Part shown: positions 46,382-53,494 of the stretch, in pieces
How the letters are laid out: each line of letters begins with the position of its first letter
Numbering within the stretch: the first letter of the stretch is position 1
NCBI GenBank assembly: GCA_003213555.1
Contig: QCMS01000003.1
Location: 33,152 to 97,151 of the forward strand
DNA length: 64,000 nucleotides
Source: Pelagibacteraceae bacterium AG-422-I02
GTDB taxonomy: Bacteria; Pseudomonadota; Alphaproteobacteria; Pelagibacterales; Pelagibacteraceae
Reading direction: 5' to 3'
Translations under genes and position numbers: made by a program
Notes under the pieces: model-generated
Databases searched by the model: none
What the model was told of the DNA's origin: nothing
Seen by the model: only the letters and a program-made list of their open reading frames with translations

Positions 46382-47125
46382 TTAATTATCTAAACTTCCC
46401 CACTCATCCTCGTTTTGAATGGAATTTTTTATTTTATTTTCTCTATCTTGCAAATAAATACTTTTTAGAGATGAATATAAATCAATAGTATTTTTCTTTA
46501 AGCTTTCAATATTTTGATTATTATCTGCTCTAAAATCGATAGCTGTTGCCCCCCTAACTGAAAAATAATCCAAACTGTTTCCCGATGTGCTAAAAATTTC
46601 TTTTTCTCTGATAGTTATATGAGCGAAAGGATCAACAAAAGTATCTGCAATCATTCCTATAGAGTCTCTTGCAGTAGTTGGTCCTAAAACAGGAAGAACA
46701 AAGTAACAGCCTGGGCCTACCCCGTAAGAACCCAAAGTTTGTCCCACATCCTCTTTGTGAGGCTTGAGACCAATTTTTTCTGCTGGATTTAAAAATCCTA
46801 GAATCCCAACCGAGGTGTTAATCGCAAAGCTGCCAACGGAGTGACCCAGCTGTTTAAAATTTCCTTGTAATATATTGTTAGGTATAGATAATAAAACTCC
46901 AATATTCGAGGTAAAATTACTTGTACCAGTTTTTATTGGATCTGGTAATTTGTTGTAGCCTTTAGCTAATGGTTCTAAAACAATTTCATCTAAAGCCATG
47001 TTGAACTTAAAAACTGCCCTACTAGTGTTTTCAAAACACTCCTCAGTAGCTTTAGCACTAACATGAAAAGTTGATATCATTATGTATAGTGCAATGATAA
47101 ATTTTATGTTTTTAAAAATATGCAT
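46382..47125 (-). CDS. mlaA: MlaA/VacJ-family outer-membrane lipid-asymmetry protein (no clear lipobox)
   Basis: Homologue of MlaA, which removes misplaced phospholipids from the outer leaflet. Family blocks include NRAVFKFNMALDEIVLEPLAKGYNKLPDP-like text (seen as AVFKFNMALDEIVLEPLAKG), NILQGNFKQLGHSVGSFAINTS, LGFLNPAEKIGL, EDVGQTLGSYGVGPGCYFVLPVLGP and TARDSIG. A signal peptide is present (about 1-24), but the only nearby Cys (EEC) is not in a lipobox. It may be non-lipidated or anchored otherwise. Length is 247. Confidence 0.9.
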   Translation of the reverse strand: MHIFKNIKFIIALYIMISTFHVSAKATEECFENTSRAVFKFNMALDEIVLEPLAKGYNKLPDPIKTGTSNFTSNIGVLLSIPNNILQGNFKQLGHSVGSFAINTSVGILGFLNPAEKIGLKPHKEDVGQTLGSYGVGPGCYFVLPVLGPTTARDSIGMIADTFVDPFAHITIREKEIFSTSGNSLDYFSVRGATAIDFRADNNQNIESLKKNTIDLYSSLKSIYLQDRENKIKNSIQNEDEWGSLDN

Positions 47126-47221
47126 ATTGGCTATATATATAATTTTAACTTATAATCTATATAAAATTTAACTTAATTTTGTTTAAATCATGAAAAAAAA
47201 AGATCATTAAACACTAATTTT

Positions 47222-47926
47222 ATGAAAAAAATATTAGATTTTTCACCTAATTACTCGAAAAAGATCAGATCAAAGAAGAGTATAAAATATGTGATTATCC
47301 ACTATACAGGAATGCAATCTGAAATTGAATCTATTAAAAAACTTAAAAATTTAAATTCAAAAGTTAGTTGTCATTATCTAATTAATAGAAAAGGCATTAT
47401 CTTTCAGATGGTTAGAGAAAGATATATAGCTTGGCATGCTGGCAAATCGAAATGGAAAGATGTTGTAAACCTTAATAGTCAATCCATAGGAATTGAACTA
47501 GTTAATAAAGGCCATGAATATGGATATCAGAATTATAAAAATGAGCAAATTAAAAGTTTAATTAAACTTTGTAAGTATTTGAAAAAGAAATATGCAATTA
47601 AAAGAGAAAATTTTTTGGGCCATTCTGATATTGCTCCTTTAAGAAAGAAAGATCCCGGAGAAAAGTTTCCTTGGGAAAAACTTAGCAATTACCATTTAGG
47701 GAAATGGGTTAAACCTAAGAAAACATTTAATTATAACATAAAAAAAACTAAATACTTATTTTTCAAAAATTTGCATCTTTTAGGTTACAGATACTTTAAT
47801 ATTCTGAAAAGAAAAAAAAATGACGTAAAAATTATAAAATCCTTTCAAAGGCATTATTTGCCTTATAACGTTAGTGGAAAAATTGATAAAAAAACCTTAA
47901 TTATAAGCCATTTTTTAACCCAATAA
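47222..47926 (+). CDS. N-acetylmuramoyl-L-alanine amidase (amidase_2, AmiD-like)
   Basis: A peptidoglycan or anhydromuropeptide amidase. The amidase_2 domain (about 15-155) has zinc ligands in VIIHYTGMQS (His), the substrate region CHYLINRKGIIFQMV and RYIAWHAGKSKW, SIGIELVNKG, and the distal His/Asp in FLGHSDIAPLRKKDPGEKFPW. The C-terminal 75 residues look like a degenerate peptidoglycan-binding domain. No signal peptide is seen, so a cytoplasmic AmpD-like recycling role is possible. Length 234 fits AmiD better than AmpD. Confidence 0.88.
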   Translation: MKKILDFSPNYSKKIRSKKSIKYVIIHYTGMQSEIESIKKLKNLNSKVSCHYLINRKGIIFQMVRERYIAWHAGKSKWKDVVNLNSQSIGIELVNKGHEYGYQNYKNEQIKSLIKLCKYLKKKYAIKRENFLGHSDIAPLRKKDPGEKFPWEKLSNYHLGKWVKPKKTFNYNIKKTKYLFFKNLHLLGYRYFNILKRKKNDVKIIKSFQRHYLPYNVSGKIDKKTLIISHFLTQ

Positions 47927-47970
47927 GTTTAAATACCTTGATTAATTTTAGATTATTAATTAAAAGATAA

Positions 47971-48330
47971 TCGCCAGATAATTGGATAATCGCTATTATG
48001 CAGTTAATAGAGGAAAGTCCGGGCTCCGTAAAGACACAGTGCCAGTTAATAGCTGGCGAAGGTGACTTCAGGGATAGTGCCACAGAAAATAAACCGCCTA
48101 ATCAAGGCAAGGGTGAAACGGCGAGGTAAGAGCTCACCGGTTTTTTGGTAACAAAAAACGCAAGGCAAACCCCACTGGGAGCAAGGTTAAATAGAGAAGA
48201 CATTGTGTTTGACACTAAAAACAGTCTTTAGTTAGTCTTCTGGGTTAACCGCTTGAGCTTAAGTGCGAATTTGAGCCTAGAGAAATGATATCTTCAATGA
48301 CAGAACCCGGCTTACAGATTATCTGGCAAC
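47971..48330 (+). ncRNA. rnpB: RNase P RNA, bacterial class A
   Basis: Catalytic RNA that trims tRNA 5' leaders. The conserved 5' core GAGGAAAGTCCGGGCTCC, the middle AGGGATAGTGCCACAGAAA and the 3' core CCCGGCTTACAGAT are all visible. The P1 helix pairs GCCAGATAAT (47973-47982) with ATTATCTGGC (48318-48327) perfectly, which sets the ends to within a few bases. AT-rich hairpin TACTTTT-AA-AAAAGTA at 48362-48377 follows but has no T-run, so it is a weak terminator candidate. The small minus-strand ORF here is a shadow. Confidence 0.96.
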
Positions 48331-48385
48331 ACCTTTCGGTATAAAAAATGTTCTACTTTTGTACTTTTAAAAAAGTATAAACTTA

Positions 48386-48428
48386 TTGACTAATTTATAA
48401 AAACCCATACTATCCCAATTAATCCCAT
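48386..48428 (+). promoter_or_regulatory. mraZ/dcw promoter with three MraZ-type repeats
   Basis: Three CCCAW repeats at 48404, 48414 and 48424 have an exact 10-bp period. On the other strand they read TGGGA-N5-TGGGA-N5-TGGG, the MraZ binding pattern (TGGGN with 5-bp spacing). A -35 TTGACT (48386-48391) and a -10 TACTAT (48408-48413; 16-bp spacer) place the repeats over the promoter. This suggests autorepression of the dcw operon by MraZ. Promoter coordinates are approximate. Confidence 0.72.
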
Positions 48429-48478
48429 ATTGGAGGATATATTGGAAAATACAAATTATAAGTGGTTTTTATTAAAAA

Positions 48479-48937
48479 ATGTTTTTATCAAGTTACGAGA
48501 ACAAAATAGACAAGAAGGGACGTGTCTCTGTGCCAGCAACATTTAGATCTCACTTAAATTCAATGGGCTACAATGGTTTCATAGGGTACCCGTCTTTTAA
48601 TCATTCAGCTTTAGAGGCTTGCTCTCAAGATAGAATAGAAAAACTTTCAAATACGATTGACTCGCTCAATCCCTTTGAAGAAAAAAGAGATTTCTTTGCT
48701 ACCTCAATACTGTCAGAAAGTGAAAACTTACAATTTGATACTGAAGGAAGAGTTTCTATATCAAACAAATTACTTAATCATGCAAAAATTAAAAACAATG
48801 TTTTATTTGTTGGTTTAGGAAAAACATTTCAAATTTGGGAGCCAAAAATTTTTGAAAAATTTAAAACTTTAGCTAGGAAGAAAGCTTATCAAAATAGATC
48901 TTACTTAAAATGGGAGACAAAACAGAAGGAAATTTAA
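48479..48937 (+). CDS. mraZ: Transcriptional regulator MraZ
   Basis: SpoVT-AbrB-fold repressor of the dcw cluster. The first repeat starts MFLSSYENKIDKKGRVSVPATFR. The second repeat has NLQFDTEGRVSISNKLLNHA and VLFVGLGKTFQIWEP. Length 152 is typical. Its ring-shaped oligomer binds the TGGGN repeats seen upstream. It leads straight into ftsZ with a 1-bp gap, not into rsmH as usual. Confidence 0.95.
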   Translation: MFLSSYENKIDKKGRVSVPATFRSHLNSMGYNGFIGYPSFNHSALEACSQDRIEKLSNTIDSLNPFEEKRDFFATSILSESENLQFDTEGRVSISNKLLNHAKIKNNVLFVGLGKTFQIWEPKIFEKFKTLARKKAYQNRSYLKWETKQKEI

Positions 48938-48938
48938 T

Positions 48939-50438
48939 ATGAGTATAAATATTGGTGGAGGAGAATTAAAAGAATTAAAACCTAGAATTTTAGTTTTAGG
49001 AGTTGGAGGCGCAGGAGGAAATGCAATAAATGCAATGATTGAGTCTGGAATGGAAGGCGTAGAATTTGTTGCTGTGAATACAGATGCTCAAGATTTGAAA
49101 ATGAGTAAAGCTGACGCCAAAATTCAGATAGGAATGAATTTAACTAAAGGCTTGGGAGCTGGTGCTAAACATGATATTGGCCAAGCCGCCGCCGATGAGT
49201 CTATGAATGAAATTACGAGTTATATGCAAGGTGCGAATATGGTTTTTATTACATCTGGAATGGGTGGAGGCACAGGCACTGGTGCATCTCATGTGATTGC
49301 AAGAGCAGCAAGAGAATTAAATATTTTAACTGTTGGTGTTACAACTTTACCTTTTTCTTATGAAGGTCCAAAAAGAATGCGGAGAGCATTAGAGGGATTA
49401 GAAGAATTTAAAAAACATTTAGATACTGTAATTGTAGTTCCAAATCAAAACCTTTTCAAGATCGCAAGTGAGACAACTACATTTGAAGAATCATTTAATT
49501 TATCAAATAATGTTTTAAAGCATGGAGTGCAAAGTGTTACTGATTTAATGGTTAGACCTGGAATGATTAATTTGGATTTTGCTGATGTTGAAACTGTTAT
49601 GAGTGCAATGGGAAAAGCTATGATGGGTACAGGAGAAGCAGAGGGTGAAAATAGAGCTATGTCTGCTACTGAAATTGCTTTAAACAATCCATTGATTGAT
49701 GAGTATTCTCTTCAAGGTGCCAAAGGATTATTAATTAATATAACTGGTGGAAATGATCTTACACTTTTTGAGGTCGATCAATCTGTTAATAAAATAAGAG
49801 CAGAAGTTGATCCTGAAGCTGAATTAATTTTTGGCGCAATCAAAGATGAAAATATGACAGGAAAAATTAGAGTTTCAATAGTAGCAACTTCACTTGATGG
49901 ACATAAAACTGAGAATAAAACAGTATTAAATATGTTTTCAAGAGTTCAAAATCGAAACACAGGGTATTCTGAGAATTTATTTTCTCAGAATTCACGAATT
50001 GAAAAAAATACTTTAAATTCTATTGATGGTGCTACTGCATTAAAACTTGATGAAAGTTTTGAATTAGATGAACATAAGATGAATAATTTACTTAATGATG
50101 CGGAAAATCAATCAGTTAATGATACAAAATTTGAAACTTCCCTAGACGCAGTGAAGCCAACTAATGAGATACCTTCTGGTGTCTCTATTGAAAGTGCCTC
50201 ATACATGGAAAAAAATAGCTCAATAGAAAATGACTTAAATCAACCAATATCAGCACCCAATGAAGATGAAGAGTATACACCAAAATTATTTTCTGATGAA
50301 CAGGGCTATCAATCAGATAAAGACATGGAAGAGTCAAATGCTCAAGAAAAAAACGATATTGATGAATTATTTAATCAAGAAGTAAATGAGGAAGAGGATT
50401 TCGAAATTCCAGCATTTTTAAGAAAACAAAAGTTTTGA
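48939..50438 (+). CDS. ftsZ: Cell division GTPase FtsZ, displaced to second position in dcw
   Basis: Tubulin-like GTPase forming the Z ring. The nucleotide site has LGVGGAGGNAINAM (about 20-33) and the tubulin signature FITSGMGGGTGTGASHVIA. T7 and the synergy loop contain NLDFADVETVMSAMGKAMMGTG. A long acidic linker (about 320-485) precedes the C-terminal peptide DFEIPAFLRKQKF that binds FtsA. Length is 499. Usually ftsZ lies at the end of the dcw cluster, here it follows mraZ. Whether a second ftsZ lies beyond ddl cannot be seen. Confidence 0.98.
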   Translation: MSINIGGGELKELKPRILVLGVGGAGGNAINAMIESGMEGVEFVAVNTDAQDLKMSKADAKIQIGMNLTKGLGAGAKHDIGQAAADESMNEITSYMQGANMVFITSGMGGGTGTGASHVIARAARELNILTVGVTTLPFSYEGPKRMRRALEGLEEFKKHLDTVIVVPNQNLFKIASETTTFEESFNLSNNVLKHGVQSVTDLMVRPGMINLDFADVETVMSAMGKAMMGTGEAEGENRAMSATEIALNNPLIDEYSLQGAKGLLINITGGNDLTLFEVDQSVNKIRAEVDPEAELIFGAIKDENMTGKIRVSIVATSLDGHKTENKTVLNMFSRVQNRNTGYSENLFSQNSRIEKNTLNSIDGATALKLDESFELDEHKMNNLLNDAENQSVNDTKFETSLDAVKPTNEIPSGVSIESASYMEKNSSIENDLNQPISAPNEDEEYTPKLFSDEQGYQSDKDMEESNAQEKNDIDELFNQEVNEEEDFEIPAFLRKQKF

Positions 50439-50439
50439 T

Positions 50440-50456
50440 GACTCTGTCTTGGATTC
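50440..50456 (+). promoter_or_regulatory. GANTC pair between ftsZ and rsmH
   Basis: GACTC (50440-50444) and GATTC (50452-50456) lie in the 18-bp gap between ftsZ and rsmH, the second touching the rsmH ATG. A further GAGTC is at 50331. GANTC is the CcrM methylation target, and this genome encodes CcrM. A methylation-sensitive internal promoter is possible, but two sites might also be chance. Confidence 0.4.
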
Positions 50457-51467
50457 ATGAACAATCATATCTCATCACTGGAAACATTTCATCTTCCAGT
50501 AATGTTAAATGAAGTTATAAAATTATCTTCACCTTCTTCAAAAAAAAAATTTATTGATTGTACATTTGGAGGCGGAGGCTATTCAAAAGAAATTTTAAAG
50601 TTTCCAAACACTTTTGTGCAAGCAATAGATAGAGATGATAAAGTATTAATTATTGCAAAAAAACTTGAGAAAAAATTTCAAGAAAGATTTAAATTTACTC
50701 AGATTAAGTTTAGTCAATTAGCTACTATTGCAAAAGATTGTGTAGATACTGTTATTTTTGATTTAGGCTTATCATCTATTCAATTAGATGATCTTGATAG
50801 AGGATTTTCTTTTAAATCTAGAAAAAAATTAAATATGACAATGGGGCTTAACGATCTAACAGCTTTGGAAGTAATAAATAATTTAAGTGAAAAAGATTTA
50901 AAGTCAGTAATTAAAATTTTAGGCGACGAGAAAGAGGCGAATAAAATTGCTAAAAATATAATTAAACATCGTAATATAAAAAAAATAACAAACACAGTAG
51001 ATTTGGTAAGAATAATTGAAAAAAGTAAAAAAAAAAATTATTCAAGTAAAATTAATCCAAGCACAAAAACCTTTCAGGCTTTAAGGATTTTTGTAAATAA
51101 AGAAATAACCGAGTTGATATATGGCATAATTAACGCAACCAAAATATTAAAACCAGGTGGAAAAATTCTTGTTGTTAGCTTTCATTCACTAGAAGACAGA
51201 ATTGTAAAATATTTCTTTACTAATTTTTCCAAAAATAAATCAAGGCCTTCTAGGTATTTTCCCGAAAAAGAAATAAAAGACTCGTCATTATTTGATGAAT
51301 ATAAAAATAATGTAATAAGACCATCAAAAAAAGAAATAGAGCAAAACAATAGATCAAGGTCAGCAAAATTAAGATTCGCAGTTCGCAGTAAAAACAAATT
51401 CAGCTTTCCAGAGGGGTTAATTGAAAAATTTAAAAAATATTTAGTCTTGGAGTCAATAAATGATTAA
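50457..51467 (+). CDS. rsmH: 16S rRNA (cytosine-1402-N4)-methyltransferase RsmH
   Basis: Modifies C1402 in the ribosomal P site. Motif I is KKFIDCTFGGGGYSKEIL. DTVIFDLGLSSIQLDDLDRGFSF is the signature of MraW/RsmH, and KPGGKILVVSFHSLEDRIVKYFF completes the SAM domain. An inserted helical domain lies about 115-190. Length 336 is normal. It overlaps ftsL by 8 bp. Confidence 0.96.
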   Translation: MNNHISSLETFHLPVMLNEVIKLSSPSSKKKFIDCTFGGGGYSKEILKFPNTFVQAIDRDDKVLIIAKKLEKKFQERFKFTQIKFSQLATIAKDCVDTVIFDLGLSSIQLDDLDRGFSFKSRKKLNMTMGLNDLTALEVINNLSEKDLKSVIKILGDEKEANKIAKNIIKHRNIKKITNTVDLVRIIEKSKKKNYSSKINPSTKTFQALRIFVNKEITELIYGIINATKILKPGGKILVVSFHSLEDRIVKYFFTNFSKNKSRPSRYFPEKEIKDSSLFDEYKNNVIRPSKKEIEQNNRSRSAKLRFAVRSKNKFSFPEGLIEKFKKYLVLESIND

Positions 51468-51798
51468 ATCAAGATTTATAATTTCTATTACTTTAATTGT
51501 AGTTTTTTTTATAATTACATCATTTGTAAAAAATAAAACTAGAATAATAGAGAAACAAATATCGATCTTAAAAACAAGCGTTTCAAAAAAGAAAAACAAT
51601 GTAAATGAAGCTCAACTAGAATTTTATTATTTAACGTCACCAAGAGAGGTTGAAAAAAAAATTAAAGTTATTGGTTTCGATCAATATCACCCTATTCATT
51701 ATTCAAATATTTATTTTAGTTTTCAAAGCTTCAAAAACAACGATAAAAAAATTTCTAACCTAAATAAATTGAATGAAAAAAAAATACAAAATAAATAA
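51460..51798 (+). CDS. ftsL: FtsL-like division protein
   Basis: A 112-residue bitopic protein. It has one transmembrane helix (about 7-24, IISITLIVVFFIITSF), then a heptad-type coiled coil of about 45 residues, ending with YYLTSPREVEKKIKVIGF, the L-T-S-P motif common in FtsL. Sequence conservation is low in this family, so position between rsmH and ftsI is the main support. It overlaps both neighbours. Confidence 0.8.
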   Translation: MIKSRFIISITLIVVFFIITSFVKNKTRIIEKQISILKTSVSKKKNNVNEAQLEFYYLTSPREVEKKIKVIGFDQYHPIHYSNIYFSFQSFKNNDKKISNLNKLNEKKIQNK

Positions 51799-53494
51799 AA
51801 ATATTTATCAGAAAAGTTTCTATTTTGAAGATTATATAGAGACAAATAAAAAAAATAAGATATTAGGAAAATCTAATAATTTTAAAGATAGAATTTACTT
51901 ATTATTTTTCATTTTTATTTCTCTTATATTAATTTTTTCAATAAAAATTTTACATATTTCATTTAATAAACAAAATGTACTCAACTTTGAAAAGCAAACA
52001 CTAGAATTTAAACTGATTAGAAGAGATATAGTCGATAGAAATGGAGTTATAATTTCAAGAAATATTAATACTTTTCATGCAGCTATTAATCCAAATTTAG
52101 TTAGAGACAAAAAAAATTTTATTATAAAATTAAGACTTAACTTCCCCGATCTACCAATTGATGAAATAGAAAAAAAATTGGAAGAAAAAAAGTACTTTCG
52201 AATCAAAAAAAGAATTGATCAAATTGAAAAAGATAAATTTTGGGCTATGGGAGAAAAAGGCATTATATTTGAACCGTTTCAAGCTAGAATGTATACACAT
52301 GGAAATCTTTTTAGCCATATCATTGGTCAAGTTGATTATGATAATTATGGAATATCTGGTGTTGAGAAATATTTTGATAAAAAATTAAAAGATAAAAATG
52401 AAATAAATAAACCTTTAAGATTAACCTTAGACAGTAACATTCAATACATAATTAATAATGAATTAAGTGAAGCTATAAAAACCTTCGATGCAACAGGTGG
52501 TGGAGCTTTATTAATGAATGTAAATAGTGGTGATATATTATCATTGGTCTCACTACCTGATTTTAATATTAATCAAAGAGTCGATATTAAGGACAAAAAA
52601 TTTATTAATAAGATTACTAAAGGCGTTTATGAACTAGGTTCAATTTTTAAAACTTTTACAGTAGCTTTGGCTCTTGATAATCAATTAGTTGATACAGATA
52701 CTATAATTGAGAATATACCAAGAAAAATTAAATGTTCTAATCATAATATCACAGACATAAAAGAGCATCCAAAAAATTTATCAGTTGAAGAAATTTTAGT
52801 AAGGTCATCCAATGTAGGCTCTGTATTTCTGGCAAAAAAATTAGGTGAAGAAAGTTATAAAAAGTTCATAAATGAAACTCGTCTAACAAAAAATCCAGAA
52901 ATTGAATTGGAGGAAGTCGGTGTACCCCATCAATTAAATTGGAATAAATGTAAACTAGAAACGATTTCTTTTGGTCACGGAATTACTACTACTCCTTTGC
53001 AAGTCACTGCTTTGTATGCTGCAATGATCAATGGTGGTAACATGATTTTACCTAGTTTAATTAAAGATAGAAAAATAAAAAAATCACAAAAAATAATTTC
53101 TAGTGATACCAGTGATAAACTCAGAAATATTTTAAGAAAAGTTGTTAAAAGTAAAAATGGTACAGCAAGTTTAGCTGATAAAGAGGGATATTACGTTGGC
53201 GGCAAAACTGGAACTGCGGAAAGTTATGGAGATAAAAAAAATAGAATTAACACTTTTATTTCAATTTTTCCCTCTTACCACCCAAATTACACATTATTTG
53301 TAATGCTAGAAAACCCAAAAATTAATAAAGATTTGATTTATAATTATCGTGGAATTAAGACCAAGGCACCTCACAATACATCAGGTTGGAATTCTGTTTA
53401 TGTTGCTGGCAAAATTATAAAAAAAATTGGGCCAATTTTAGCCATAAATAACGAAGAGTTTAAAAACCAGTATGTTACTGAAAAATTTAATTAA
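51773..53494 (+). CDS. ftsI: Peptidoglycan D,D-transpeptidase FtsI (PBP3)
   Basis: Septal transpeptidase. A transmembrane anchor lies about 40-63. A periplasmic pedestal domain follows. The transpeptidase SxxK is in YELGSIFKTFTVAL, SxN in VRSSNVGSVFLAKKLG, and KTG in VGGKTGTAESYG. Length 573 is in range. The first 40 residues are a basic cytoplasmic tail. It overlaps ftsL by 26 bp and murEF by 23 bp, implying strict translational coupling. Confidence 0.96.
   Translation: MKKKYKINKNIYQKSFYFEDYIETNKKNKILGKSNNFKDRIYLLFFIFISLILIFSIKILHISFNKQNVLNFEKQTLEFKLIRRDIVDRNGVIISRNINTFHAAINPNLVRDKKNFIIKLRLNFPDLPIDEIEKKLEEKKYFRIKKRIDQIEKDKFWAMGEKGIIFEPFQARMYTHGNLFSHIIGQVDYDNYGISGVEKYFDKKLKDKNEINKPLRLTLDSNIQYIINNELSEAIKTFDATGGGALLMNVNSGDILSLVSLPDFNINQRVDIKDKKFINKITKGVYELGSIFKTFTVALALDNQLVDTDTIIENIPRKIKCSNHNITDIKEHPKNLSVEEILVRSSNVGSVFLAKKLGEESYKKFINETRLTKNPEIELEEVGVPHQLNWNKCKLETISFGHGITTTPLQVTALYAAMINGGNMILPSLIKDRKIKKSQKIISSDTSDKLRNILRKVVKSKNGTASLADKEGYYVGGKTGTAESYGDKKNRINTFISIFPSYHPNYTLFVMLENPKINKDLIYNYRGIKTKAPHNTSGWNSVYVAGKIIKKIGPILAINNEEFKNQYVTEKFN

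Noticed and set aside
47901-48083. Minus-strand 60-aa ORF
   Set aside because: It lies over the RNase P RNA 5' core and amidase 3' end and has no recognisable protein features.
48354-48377. TACTTTT repeat and AT-only hairpin after rnpB as a terminator
   Set aside because: The stem is all A/T apart from one pair and lacks a following T-run, so I did not list it as a terminator feature.
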